Of a stretch of DNA of 64,000 bases, positions 13,399-25,200 are shown piece by piece. The DNA comes from Siphonodentalium dalli (Eukaryota > Mollusca > Scaphopoda > Gadilida > Siphonodentaliidae): positions 11,265,729 through 11,329,728 of the forward strand of contig CP136068.1 of assembly GCA_032622095.1 (NCBI GenBank). Direction: 5' to 3'. The first letter of the stretch is position 1; each line of letters starts with the position of its first letter. Under the pieces are notes generated by a model. The model saw nothing but the letters and a program-made list of their open reading frames with translations, was not told where the DNA came from and did not search any database. A program made the translations under genes and the position numbers.

Positions 13399-13525
13399 AT
13401 GCGAGTGTCACTTTAACATTATCCCACAGTGTGCGTCATGTGTTACTTTAACATTCATCCATAGTGAGTGTCACTTTAATAATCATCCCCAGTGAGAGCC
13501 TAGTGTCCCTTTAACATTCAAGACT
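13399..13525. repeat. Minisatellite found in right arm only
   Basis: Three to four units of the type 'agtgtcactttaacattcatcccca' lie here. The left arm has a single unit at the matching place (about 9608-9645). This is a post-insertion expansion or contraction that distinguishes the two arms. Confidence 0.75.
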
Positions 13526-13765
13526 GAAGCTACCCTCACCGAGATCATCACGTGATATACATGTAGATAATATACCATTCATATGGAGAAGTCTGGATAT
13601 AACCAGCGGGTCATGTCCGGACATGTCCAACCGGTACAAATAGACCGACGCGTGGGCGGAGAATATAGGTCAAACTGTCTAACACCAACGGGAGTACTGC
13701 AGAGAATATAGGTCGGATAGAGTTATCGTTCCTGATTTGCAACCAACTGGGCCCTGTATCATCAA

Positions 13766-13771
13766 CCCGCT
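13766..13771. repeat. Candidate target-site duplication, right
   Basis: CCCGCT, second copy of the 6-bp repeat at 9353-9358. Confidence 0.7.
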
Positions 13772-14066
13772 CTAGTGAGATGATCATAGAACGGGTATTG
13801 ACTGGTGTGAACTCCATATAACGCCTTTGGAAGGACAACCGACTTCAGCATATATCGTCAGGGGTGAGCGCGTTTTCAAAGGCTGCTTTCCAGCAAGGGC
13901 GAAATAACTTTTACGCTCTTTCGTTGTTAAAACGTTCGCTCGGACGGAGTCATTTTGAAACTTGTTATGCTAAATTCCTGGATGGACACACGAAGAAGTT
14001 TCTGGAATTGGTAGATCTCCGAAGAACCACTGCCTGTTGTGGGATTCGTCCTGACGCTTCGTCTCA
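13772..14066 (-). pseudogene. LINE post-RT region, upstream part of the split gene
   Basis: The minus-strand translation keeps LINE-like segments such as RANVLTTKERKSYFALAGK and VGCPSKGVIWSSHQSIPVL, ending at MIISLER right at the insertion edge. In related LINEs this region contains a stretch of the type 'YG.E...L....LE.F', so the position fits. One stop is visible in the piece. Confidence 0.7.
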
Positions 14067-15164
14067 TTAAAAACTATTACTACACGTTTGGTGTCGGCTG
14101 TAGTTGAAACATAATTTTAGAAGACTGTCCATTCCAGCTTTTGATAACGATAGTAGAGCTGTGTCGTCTGCTGCCGTCGGAGCAGCACATGGCACAGATT
14201 CCATTGACAACCCGCAGTTCGAGGAGTTTAATTGTTTCAGCAAGTCATTTATGTACACTAGATAGAAGAATGGGGAGCACACAGCTTCCTGTCTTGCTCC
14301 TTGTTTCACTGTGAGTGTATTTGAGAGAGATCCATTATACAGCACGCGACTTGAGCAATCAGAATACATGCTGGCCACGACACGTAGTATTTGTCCACGG
14401 AAACCCAGTTGATGAAGTTTCAACAAGAGACCTTCGTGCCATACCCGATCGAAGGCTTTTTCTGAGTCTAAAAAACACACATAGGCACGAGCATCGCGAT
14501 CACCAGTATAGTGGATGAATTCGTTGACAAGAAACGCAGACATCTGGCAGCTAACTCATGTCTGGAAACCGTGCTGCAATTCGTGTGTTGAATTTGCGAT
14601 GTTATGGTCATCAAGAAATCTACTGAGAATGATATGTTCGAAGACTTTATATATCACGGGCAACAAGGTTATCGCTCTGTAGCTGTCAGGAAGTTGCTTC
14701 GGCTTAGGATTGCCCTTGTATAACGGCACGATTATCCCAGATTTGAGAGCGGATGGTATCCATCCGAGTTGAATAATTCCATTGAACAGACGACATAGAG
14801 CGTTCGAAAGCGATGCACTCCCATTAGTTAGATGGTCGTTTGTGATATGGTCAATACCGCCTGATTTGTTACGATTCAGTCGTCGTAAAACCGATATCAC
14901 TTCACTATTACTAATTAGACCACAGAACACATCACAATTGAATTCCGGGTGAGACCCATCAAGCAGTGAATTAAGTTGTATGCTTATACTTTCCTCAAAC
15001 TCAGGATCAGAATGAGCAGAGGGAGTGTACAGGTTTTCGAAATATGCTCGCCAAGCTTCAAGAATTTCGCGTTGATATCTGAGTGTTCTACCTTCGAAGT
15101 TCATAGCGGACCCGAAACTGTTCTCAGCTTTTTCCAGAATTGTTTCTGGTCCTGATCGGCACAC
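14067..15164 (-). pseudogene. LINE reverse transcriptase domain with one in-frame stop
   Basis: Two open stretches in the same frame (15164-14556 and 14543-14067) are separated by one TGA. RT motifs: SGGIDHITNDHL, SYRAITLLPVIYKVFEHI, STHELQHGF, VCFLDSEKAFDRVWHEG, KQGARQEAV (in place of the usual QG.RQG) and TAADDTALLS. The last has Ala in place of the aromatic residue of the Y/F-ADD catalytic box. The stop, the altered box and the broken neighbours show an old, inactive copy. Confidence 0.9.
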
Positions 15165-15488
15165 AATTCGAGGATTTCACATTTGCGATGTCCTTGCAAA
15201 CGAGCTGCAATGCGCACCGACCGTCTGAATGAACGTTTGGATTCTTTGTACAGAACGTATGATTGAGCATCGTATGAGTGAGGCCGACCATCAGTTATCC
15301 ACGTCATACGTTTCTGTTTGACGTCCGCATGAAGTGACTATATATCATCATTCCAGAATCATTTCCTAGACTTATGGCGCGATGCTGCTGGCGACGCGAT
15401 CGCTGAGGCATGCAGTATCGATTTAACAATGCGTGCATACAAATTTTCTAAATTTTCTCGTGAAGTCTGGTACAAATCGACGTCAATT

Positions 15489-16235
15489 CTATCCCAATTG
15501 AAGGATAACTTTGAACGAAACAGATGCCCTGTTCTGAGAAACTGGTATCGTAACACTACACGACACCGGTAGATGATTAGACGTGTTCAATTCGTGGTCA
15601 TCGAGTATAGCATTGTTGACAATTAGATCTGCCATCATGTCCGGCACAATGATGTGGTCTATCCGTGAGGGAGACGCGACTGTGCAGAAACGGTAATAAG
15701 AGAATGCTGGACCAATGCATGATTCCAGACAGGTAACTGAAAAGGATTGTGTGCGGGTTAGCATATCGTTTATGAGTTGCGAACTGTTTTCGTGACCCAC
15801 CGGGAGATGCTCGCCAGTGGTGCGAATCAAGTGGGAGTTTATGTCGCCCATAACAATCACTGGGCCTCCTGAAGAAAAGTTATCTATCAGATCATTCTGG
15901 GAATTCAGGCAATCTGCATAATAATCGTCGCTGTGTGAAGTGCTTGCGAGATAGACTTGGAGCACACTTATATATTCGGATGATTTAACTTTTATTTGCA
16001 ATCCAACAATCATGTCAGAACCTGTATCCAGAACAATACACTGATTCGCCATGTGCTTCCTTATTAAGATGGCAACGCCATCGCGCGTGAAATTCCCGCC
16101 GGTCCTCGTGGTGATTCTTCTCCCGTGTTTGTCAAGGCAACAGTATGAGTCGCGAAACGAATGAGAAAAGTGTAGGTTCTCCTCGTTGAGCCAATGCTCC
16201 GATATACCAATACAGTCGTACAGTTGTTCTCTCAA
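15489..16235 (-). pseudogene. LINE apurinic-like endonuclease domain
   Basis: A 248-residue open frame with endonuclease motifs in order: IGISEHWL (substrate/metal Glu), DGVAILIRK, VIVMGDINSHL (Asp/Asn of the active site), SRIDHIIV, and NTSNHLPVSCSV. The last replaces the usual SDH with SNH, removing the catalytic Asp, so the enzyme would be weak or dead even with an intact frame. The frame ends before the RT, and the linker is scattered over several frames. Confidence 0.85.
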
Positions 16236-16329
16236 CAGGAAAGAAAGGTAATTCGAGAGGCGAGGTCAATGGTCTGTCTAGCTGCCATAATTGCGAATTG
16301 GGGGGGGTCGTTCTTCCAGAGTCTAAAGT

Positions 16330-16515
16330 TCACACCCGAGGCCAAAACCCGTCACTGTGAATTGTATCTAGATCACTAGCTTGGATATGAACTCCTGCAG
16401 ACTGTGTTCCTTTACGTGAACTTGATATTAATCGCACAAACGTTGGAAAGACACCCTTGTCTTCCAAGAACGCCCAAATATTTTCGTCTCTGGTTTTCAT
16501 GGAAATTCCACTCAC
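16330..16515 (-). pseudogene. ORF1-like C-terminal fragment of the LINE
   Basis: About 60 residues with VFPTFVRLISSSRKGTQSA and a tail SDGFWPRV followed, after a shift, by NFRLWK. A 'FWP..V..R.W' ending just upstream of the endonuclease ORF matches the end of ORF1 proteins in CR1/Jockey-like LINEs. I see no zinc knuckle in this short piece. Assignment rests on position and this ending only. Confidence 0.5.
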
Positions 16516-19509
16516 AAATAATTTACGTGTTCTTGTCTATACCAATATATACTTAGTTCCGCTATACTAAATCTATTTTCAATCAATTTCTTTCTATTAT
16601 TCCATAAGAAAAAAATCTCATTTTGATATATCTATCGACCCAGCCCAGACTGTGAGTAGCTGAGTAACATATATATACCAAAAACGATCTTCTAAAATTA
16701 GTATGAAAACAATTATCTAATATTATGTTATCATTCTCACAGTGTGGGCTTATTCACACATAATCGGAAACGACCCCCATAAGCTTTATGCATGGTGTCG
16801 GATCCCCCTCCATAAACCAATATTCATGATTCATATCTTTTTGTTACATACACTGCATTTGAATTATATGGAATATATACTGTTTACATCAAGTAAATAC
16901 ATAACTGCATACACTGCATAAGATAATATACACATACATGTCGCACACCGTGGGTATAGGGGTTCCTGGCTAACTCTGGCGAGCACGACAGTCATTTGTA
17001 AACTTTAGCCTCTCTGAATATTTGAGTGGTATATAGATACGTGTGATGAACAGGGTATTTAAGAAAGGAACGATCTCACCTTATGAGTCTCTATACTTTT
17101 ATATAAATGAAATTCTGTATAGCATGAAAGTCGGCTTTATATCTAGCCCATCAAATATTAAGCACATCGTATACACAGATCGTAGTTGGTAGACTCTGAA
17201 ATTATTAAAACATCCTAATAATAATACAAAATGTGGGAATGAGATATATCATTTAAAGTTAGCGTAAATGACTTCACCCTTTATATTATTCTCGAAACTT
17301 ACTTTATGCGGACTATATCGTTGTCCATGTTCACATATTTCTTATTTCCTTTTTAAAACTCCCCCCCTATTAAAATTTAGTTAACATTAAGACTACTAAA
17401 TTATTTACTAGATTCTCCAATAACTAAAAACCAAGTTCAACAAAGTGATGAAATGACATGTGTTTAAACGACCAAATTTGTGTTACAATAATTACCTTGT
17501 CTGTATTGACAAAAGTCAAAAGCGTTAAAGAGCATAAGTGTATGTTTTATATTTATCCAAACATGTGAGGAGATGTTGCCCTCAGCTCCAGGTATTGACG
17601 AGTGACCAGTTTGTGTGTGCGTGTTCAATGTTCGATCACGAGGTCCGGGCAATCAAATGTTTGTTGACCACTGTCAATTTAGGGCGCATGGGATGAGTGA
17701 ATAGAAAAAGGTCGTGTGCAAAACTAAGAGTGCAACAAACATTAGTAAATTAACTCATGCCGTGCCGGTTATTTTTATAAATGTCTTGCGTACCAAGAAA
17801 TATACTAATATTATTAATGCTAATTATGTTATGTATTTAAATATAAATTATCCTGACGAAGTCACTGTATAACATACATAAATTTAAAAATAATGAACTA
17901 ACAAGTTGTATATGTCATGCACAGTGGCATACAACTCAAACTAATCAAAATAGGTACTGCTGTGAACCAACATTGAACAGTAGCTTATGTTATCGTTACA
18001 ATTGATTTAAAAGATATAAGGCAGTGATGGTAATTATAATACACACTAACATATATATAACCCTTTCTCAATATCTTACATCTTTAAAATCAAGTTTAAT
18101 ATGTTTGCTGCAACACTCACGATCCATGATACTATACGTGCATCGTGACACACTGCAACATATTATATGTAGCAATCGGCCATCAGTCGTAACTGTAACT
18201 CAGAGCCACTGTATATCGATGTTAGAAACGGAGTGTGCTTTTTTGTGGATATCCCCGAGCTATGTATGTTCGACTAGAAAATGGCCATAACATTTATGGA
18301 GTTGATCGATTTATGAATAATATGGAATACTGTTTTCCCGTATGGACTCCATTTATAAATAAATTAAATGTTTTTAATTTTGAAATAGGAGTCAAAAACA
18401 TAATGGTGGACGCACATATCACCATTTATAACACGCCAATCACCCGCGACCAATGGAAATTATCTAATGAGGTCCGGCGACCGACCTGTATTTACTGTAA
18501 AGATCTGTATGTCGTCGCATGTTATATATGTCGTGATTACAGCAAGCTTATGCGTTGTATTCGCAACGTACATCTTGATTGACCAATTATACACTCCCGT
18601 CCATCCAAACAAGTTATTTTGCCAACGAGGTGAGCATTGCTAATATGGGCTGTGATACCATTTTTAGTCAAAACGAACAGATGCAGGGACGTAGCGACAT
18701 GGAAGACATCGGCGATACGTCATGCGGAATATATAAACGTTAATAATTAATCGAAATAATACAGAGTATACGCCATACTAACATTTCAGATGGGGGGAGG
18801 TATTCGGACAATGAAAAATGTAATCAACGACAGTTACGGTAAATAAAGGTCAGTAACCGGACACCATTGAATAACTTACGTTTGTCGAAAGTGCTGTTTT
18901 TGTTAATATAAATCCGGCTTGGAATGTATGCAATAAATCAATCGAATACGCAGGAATAGTGCACAATAGAGTAGAAGTTAATTCACGATTAACACAAAGG
19001 TAAATTGAAATGTCATGATTCGCCACACAGTGGCCTGTAACGCGCTCCGCAGCCCGCCCCCTTTTTACACTGCACATATACGCCGCTAATGTATACGCGC
19101 CTGCTTCACATTAATGGTAGTATAATAAGTACCAGGGGAACTGCAGATATTTCCCGTTTTACCATCGCTCGGGAGTCGGACAAATTTAGCCCATTTATCC
19201 GAGTAATGGTACCGATATAGCCACGGGTATGTGGGCGAATGATTCCTCTTTCAACCAGTACCACAAGCTCCCCTCAGAACCATTTATATCCATATCATTT
19301 GATAAAACAATTACCACCGAATATTGTCTCCAGAGAGCGTAAAACATTCCGATTGATCCTACTCAAATAATAATTGAAGATATGTTCCCCAAAATTTACC
19401 CTCATACAGCTTATTATAATTAAAAATCGGTCAAACGATCAACTAAACATCTAGCGCTCAGTGATTTCTTGTCGGCTAATGATTTATTTATTCATACAAA
19501 TCAACCAAT
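16516..19509. other. Non-coding stretch in the large intron
   Basis: AT-rich intron-like sequence. The longest open frame (18235-18582, plus) gives a protein-like but unrecognised sequence with no family motif, a start inside an overlapping frame and no splice context. I do not call it a gene. Confidence 0.5.
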
Positions 19510-20110
19510 TGTGACAACCCTTTAAATGCACATATGTCTTTAATTTTATTTGGGCCTGGAGGTAGCTGGTTACAGTTCAGATCACCGGTTATGACTACAT
19601 GTAAATTGAGAGAGGTAGGTCACTCGATGGATGTTTCTATGTTGTCCCATACATTATTGGGGGTATTGGGGGGGTATAAAATGTACCAATTAATGTTTTA
19701 TGTCGAAGTTAACTTCAATCAAAACACTTTCTAGATTGGGTATTTCATGTCAAATCTTCTCCTATATGGTAGGTTGTTTTTAATGTAAGTTACTACTCCA
19801 CCTCCAGTGGTTTCTGTTACTCGGTCACATCTTTCGGGGCAGTGAAAGCCGGGGATATTTATTGTTTCGTCATCAATGTTACTTGACAGCCAGGTTTCAG
19901 TGAAAGTCATCACATGATAGGCAAACGATTCGGCTCGAACCAAGTCAATTTTGTGTCTTAAACTGTTAATTGTTGAATGATCTGATGTTGTGGAAGTGTT
20001 GTTATCAGGTCCCGGATGAGGGCGTACATCTGACGCAATTAGTAACAAAATAAATATTATTCCCGCGAGAGAAAATGTAATTGCTAATTATGTGGTGCAA
20101 ATGCCCTTAA
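19510..20110 (-). pseudogene. LINE endonuclease fragment, N-terminal part only
   Basis: On the minus strand a hydrophobic stretch (ITFSLAGIIFILLLIA) leads into SDVRPHPGP, the well-known start of many CR1/Jockey-type endonuclease ORFs. FTETWLSSNI and GGGVVTYIKNNLPYRRRF follow. After a shift come YPPNTPNNVW and VVITGDLNCNQLPPG. The RT is missing. That is opposite to the normal 5' truncation, so the 3' part must have been removed by a later deletion or rearrangement. Confidence 0.85.
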
Positions 20111-20570
20111 TGGCAGTGTATGTTTGGTCAAAGATCGTTTTTATGTTTCGAACCCTAGTTCTAAGTGTTTCCATTTTGTCTAATACTTTTTCTACCAATG
20201 AAAAACATAAAATGAATTGTCAGGGCCACCAAGAATGCTGTGTAAATCGGCACTCTGTTTAGTCTTGGTTGTACTATTGCCAAAGCTGCATATGAGGAGA
20301 TAACACTTAATATTTTCCTATTTGGTAATTTCATCGATCTAGAATGATTGAGACCTATTCGCACCCGTATGTCATTAAATCAACCATTATCATATGTGTA
20401 TGCAGAATATAAATACACGCAATGAAAGCAAGAATGGATGGAGATGAATAGGTCTGAATACATTTTGTAGACTCTACACAAGTTTGAAGCTACATATATC
20501 TGACTCGACATGTGACACGTAAATGCAGTGTTGTTTTGCTCGTACGTTGGTAAAGTTTTACTCTTACAAC

Positions 20571-21452
20571 CAGGGTTGGGGTAATTGTAATTGTAATTGT
20601 AGTTGAATGTAATTAATTACATTTTCCCAAGTAATTGGTGTAATTGGTGTAATTTGTAATTGCAGGTTTTTTCAATTACATGTAATTGAATGTAATTAAT
20701 TACATTGAGAAAATGGGTGTAATTTCAATTACATTTCAATTACATTCCAAAAAATACAGACCAATATAACAACCAAGTTAACACATTATCAGCATTTGTA
20801 TCTGAAATGTGACATGACTGTGATATGTTAATAGTATCAGGTAAAACACTTGGTTACTAACTTACTTGACTAGTGTTATAGACATGGGGTCATTATCCTC
20901 ATATTTTCCTTATATGTTAGTAGTTTCATGGATACATGTTATAAATTAAAACTTCAAAGATGGAGTCATGAAACCCTCTCACTATAGAAGTCACACGATG
21001 TTTTGATAGTCTAATTGGGGTTTGATTTAAAACAACTCACAAGTTGTGGGTCACAATATAATTAATATAAACAATGTTTTGATAGTGCATCATTGGTGGT
21101 GACCTGTCACCGTGAATATTGGGTTGTTGTCATAGCTCAATACTATACTTCAAAGATGACGACCGCTCAGTGAATACAGTGATTACTCTTTCATGTAGCC
21201 CCCTAATGAGATGGTCTCATCATTTGTTGTTACACGTTTGTATATAACTGCATCACTGACTATCAAGTAATCATTATCTCGCTGCCTCTATTCGAGTCAT
21301 TAGCGATGGCCTTCTCAAAGTGTTTCATTCGTTAGGCAACATTTTACCTTGCCGATGATATTTCTGACAAATTTAAAGCTACATGTAAACACTGTCCAAC
21401 ACTGATTTCGGGTTCAGCAAAAGCAACTTCAAATTTCATCACACATCTAAAG
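20571..21452 (+). mobile_element. 5' end of a hAT-type DNA transposon
   Basis: Starts CAGGGTTGGGGTAATTG, a hAT-like terminal inverted repeat, followed by a long run of 'taattgtaattg' and 'aattacat' subterminal repeats (20580-20755). About 550 bases further on there is a BED-finger exon with a splice donor at 21453. I do not find the matching right end (…CCAACCCTG) or the transposase core in the window, so this is probably a left-end remnant. Confidence 0.7.
21306..21452 (+). pseudogene. BED zinc-finger exon of the hAT transposase
   Basis: The translation contains FKATCKHCPTLISGSAKATS then NFITHLK. That is C-x2-C (21384-21395), the variable middle with SGSAKATSNF, and the first His (21444-21446). 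The donor gtaagt follows at 21453. In hAT transposases the BED finger is N-terminal and binds element ends; the last ligand would lie in the next exon. An in-frame TAG at about 21332 separates the nearest Met from the finger, so the copy is probably dead. Confidence 0.7.
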
Positions 21453-23188
21453 GTAAGTCATGTTGAATTTTATTTTATATTATTTTATAACATATTTATA
21501 TATGTTATTGTTATTATTATATGTATATGTTTTAATAAACCTACAATAATGTGTATATCATCTTGACAATATGTACATAATTAATACAAGTACATGTATT
21601 GGATTTAAAAAAATATATGTTTTTCATAAACATTATTGTTGTTTCTGAACATTCCCGGAATATATCTTTAAAAAGTAATAGATTCATTTTAAAAACACTA
21701 ATTGTTTTATGACATTAATAATAAATGCATTTGTCTTCATAACAAAACCTCATTAAGTCTATTTGTTTTGAGCTTAACTTATTGGTTGTGAAATTAAACA
21801 ATGAGGACATTGTGAGCTTGTATGTGGTGTAACATGTTTTGGTCAACCTATATCGGTATGAAATTTCCAACTGTTTTTTGGACCAAAATTGGGGGCACCG
21901 ACCAAGCCTTTTAACACCCGACCTGTCACCCCTTGCGTCGTCGTTTTCCTATTAGGCCGAAATGGTTTGTTCTGGAGACAATAACAATTAACTAGTAAAC
22001 TGTTAATAATATGTTTGTATATTCATAATTTATTGTACAAATAATACGACTCAATTTACCCTGTACTCTGAAACCACTGTGATATTGAACACAAATTTGC
22101 TACAAATTTGTAAATACTATTTGTATTTACATGTATAATATTGTACTGACCCCCGCTCCCGCTGGCATAGTGATAGCTAAGATAGATAGCAAGTTTTATG
22201 ATAAGCTGTCAATCCACGGGATACTGTGAAACAATTGGCCACCACACACTAAGTCTTTGCCAGTTAGGTTATTTTTCGGTAACCTAAATTTCTTAGTTAC
22301 TTTTCCAGCTACAGAAGCGTCGAGTGACCACACCTATGCCGCGTGTCTAAACATATACATGTGAACTGTTTGATGCTTCAAACCAGTTGACATGAAATGT
22401 CGGTGCTGCATCATAATTTCTTCGGATATGACTGCATTGACAATAACCGTATTGGATGCTAATATTCAGTGCACAAGTAACAAGACTGATCAACAAGATG
22501 GAACATTTGCAAAATAAAAGAAACGAAACACATGGCGGGGGGTTCAGCACGGTGTGTCCCACCCACCCCGCGTCCAAATTGTTTTCCATTTTCATCAGTT
22601 TTTTCGACCATTTATGGACACCCACCCCCTTTTAACACCAAACAGAGATTTGCGGCGGAATTCACTGTAAACAGCTTTATATGAATTTATGTGTATACTA
22701 TTTGTCATGGATGTTAACATTGATATGTCAATAGGAATAAGGCATTTTGAGGTCATTCGGCCAAAAAAAACATGGCTGCCGGCGGCCATCTTGGAATTCA
22801 AAATTTGCAACAAAATACAACACAATAACTGCTTGCAGTCATAATTACATGATTTGTTGGTCTCATCGACCACCCCACCCACCCCGGCATACGTGCCGGG
22901 AACAAATTGCCCCCCCCCCCCCCCTGTGAAACACGGAAATTAAACCAACAAGGATGTGAGCCATCACTGTCGAATATCAATCGCACGTGCAACAACATCT
23001 GATCAGTTGCGACAAGCCAATCAAAATTGCTGAATTGCCAACGCGCCGTTAAGCACAAGTTTTGAGTAACAAGTGTCTCTTTCATCTTCACCTGTACTTT
23101 TAGTTGCAAATATTCTTAATGTTGTACGCTCGTTATACTTCTAACTTCTACTTTTGGTGGTTCTCGTGTGAAATGACTGGTTGAATTA
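21453..23188. other. Intron sequence; holds an inverted ATGGC module and a C-tract
   Basis: No gene recognised. At about 22690-22790 there is a reverse-complement copy of the module found at 1-607. A pure C run of about 14 lies at 22911-22924. Confidence 0.5.
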
Positions 23189-23346
23189 TAAGAAATAACA
23201 CTTGTTTCTATTAAGGTTATGAGCTATAAACGAAAAGTTTGATGATAAATGTTCTATAAATGCGCTATCCGCGTCATAGAATTTATCTTCAAACTTTTCG
23301 GTTATAACTGCAAAACCTTATAAATCGAAACAAGAGTTGTTTCTTA
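23189..23346. mobile_element. Hairpin MITE just upstream of exon B
   Basis: A 158-base near-palindrome. The left half runs TAAGAAATAACACTTGTTTC … ACGAAAAGTTTGATGATAAA. The right half is its reverse complement with scattered mismatches, around a centre near 23265. It is about 100 bases before the exon at 23450 and could fold in the pre-mRNA. No internal gene. The superfamily is not assignable. Confidence 0.7.
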
Positions 23347-23449
23347 AGTAATGCGAACATTACTATCACATTATCTCAATAAACGAGCCAGTGCACACTT
23401 CTGCAGTGAAGAGCAATTAGTAGGGTTCACTCTAAAATCTAATTTGCAG

Positions 23450-23743
23450 ATGCGCCGGAAATGATTCCAGGTATGCGTTTACCTGGACTACTCAACAAGA
23501 CTGAGTCATCGGATAGTCTTAAAATCCGCTGTCGACAGTACATGCGTGCCAATCCCAGTGGCAATGCAGTATGGACAACTCCACGGGGAACAATGGCTGA
23601 TCCTTTGGACATCAGCGTGATTCATCGAAGTTACACGGGGCAGTTATCGTGTTCACTGAATAACACGATGACACCCACTGACCATGCACATGGAAGCAGT
23701 ATTCCAGGAAGTCACAAAATACACACCAAAGTTGATGTGCAAT
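23450..23743 (+). CDS. Ig-domain exon B
   Basis: A 294-nt exon after the acceptor taatttgcag and before the donor gtaagt (23744), phase 1-1. It begins with a split Asp then APEMIPG. Ig features: LKIRC (B-strand Cys), VWTTP (Trp) and TGQLSCSLNN (F-strand Cys, with Leu-Ser in place of Y-x). It ends TKVDVQC with the last Cys codon split, exactly as exon A does. The N-x-T site LNKTESS is a possible glycosylation site. Confidence 0.8.
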
Positions 23744-24879
23744 GTAAGTGCTACGTTTTGACATACATGTAATAGGAATCATGATTGGTGGGAATGCATC
23801 AATTTGGATACAACATAGTTGCTAGACATAGTTGTTAGGTTTATTCCCGTGATAATTGTATTGCAACAACAGTATGGACATAGTTATTTTCTCGCAATCA
23901 TGAATTGTGCATATTTGTAAAAAGTGTTGTTGTCATTATCACATGTACTTATTAACGATAGTCACTGACTGATCTGATACTTGATTTACAGGATTATGTG
24001 TATACCAAAACTACGGATCTCCACAAACGGGCTAACGTCCAGGGCAACTTGCTGGCCCACTTGTCATCCAGAAAATGTGTAGCAACTACCCAGAATCGTT
24101 ATTTGGTGGGTTATCTGAATTCAGATTACGGATTAGACCCCGCACGATGTGGTTCGGTAAACGAACAGACCGGAATAAGTAAACGACGGTAATCGTAATC
24201 AATCGATATTTCGTCGTAACCCAGATTCAGATTCAAACGTTCATAATGTAAACAACCCGAGATGTCGCCACCACGGTGTTTAAAAACACCAAAAAACATA
24301 AGAATCCGTCCCTTATGTACAAACTATTGCAAAATATAAATATATATCAAAGAATTTTAAATGCGGAGGCAAATGTGTGTTATCGAGTGAACTTTAAGCA
24401 AATCATTGTCAATTTCATTGTCACTTTCATCATGTTCATTTCATAAATCGATCCATAAAATACCACCCGAACGCATGTCGATTTCAAATTCTGCGGATAC
24501 GTCACCATCGACCGAATTCACGTTAACCTGCATGGTGATGTACATTAGTTGGAAAATAAAGCTTTGCCCATGCAGCTAATGCTGTGGTCTTGTTATCGCA
24601 CATGAACTGCATCTCCCAAACCGCACAAACACAAATGTAAAGCTGGTTCTAGGATCTCAGGACTATATAGTGGAAATGTCAGTCAATTTATTGATTAAGT
24701 GAGTACCCACATGTACAAATTCTAGGGACATGGCTAAAATTTCCGGGCAACTGCAAATACCCCCCCCCCCCCTTGAACCAAACAGTAATCTGACATGTAC
24801 GCAAAATTCCATTTGCACCCCATTCGAAATCCAACATGACACACCCTAAAATTCGAAAATTAACAACTTTTACTGCGAT

Positions 24880-25035
24880 CATGACTGCGATCATGACTGC
24901 TTTCATAAGAGAGTCAGATGACATTGGGTATGAAGGTTTGCAATCATGACTGCTTTCATAAGAGAGGCACATGACATTGGGTATGAAGGTTTGCAATCAT
25001 GACTGCTTTCATAAGAGAGGCACATGCCATTGAGA
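24880..25035. repeat. 53-base tandem repeat, about 2.7 copies
   Basis: Units begin 'atcatgactgctttcataag' and end 'ggtttgca'; successive copies are almost identical. Confidence 0.85.
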
Positions 25036-25200
25036 ACAATTCCAACCTATATATGGTGTCAAATTTAGATAGCACATGATATATACAACATACATTTGTT
25101 TATACAGACAATGGGATTTGATGACAAGCGCTGGCTCACTTAAGGGTACTACAACATTAAAGGCATATACATGTACTGCTTTGTGTATAAAATAGCACTG

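Larger units (their letters stand above)
9359..13765. mobile_element. 4.4-kb foldback element with 1.4-kb inverted arms
   Basis: The left arm (9359-10749) and right arm (12264-13765) are reverse complements over nearly their full length, at well over 90% identity by eye. Both outer ends begin TGATGATACAGGGCCCAG. The arms carry an unusual '(A)TTTCAAAAA' simple repeat (about 9650-9890 and its mirror at 13150-13400), a 28-base repeat present twice ('agcacgctctacagatgtcat'), and no credible gene. A 6-bp direct repeat, CCCGCT, flanks it. The element sits inside a LINE coding region. Several DNA transposon superfamilies make 6-bp duplications. No transposase is present, so it is non-autonomous and its class is open. 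Confidence 0.85.
8616..16515 (-). mobile_element. Minus-strand LINE split by a 4.4-kb insertion
   Basis: Reading leftwards on the minus strand: an ORF1-like C-terminus (16515-16330), an endonuclease (16235-15489), a linker (about 15556-15101), a reverse transcriptase (15164-14067) and a post-RT region (14066-13772). After the inserted element at 9359-13765 the post-RT region resumes (9352-8616). Without the insertion the LINE is about 3.5 kb. Stops and shifts between pieces show it is dead. If one copy of the CCCGCT repeat is kept and the insertion left out, the LINE frame reads straight through the junction, which shows that the two halves were one gene. Confidence 0.9.

Noticed and set aside
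13214-13411. Lys/Phe-rich ORF (repeated KFQKLQK pattern)
   Set aside because: Direct translation of the TTTCAAAAA simple repeat in the foldback arm.
9359-13765. Calling the foldback a Polinton because of the 6-bp duplication and long arms
   Set aside because: Ends do not begin with AG and no polymerase, integrase or capsid gene is present.
18235-18582. 115-residue plus-strand ORF with several cysteines
   Set aside because: No family motif, no splice signals, overlaps another unrelated frame; too weak to call.
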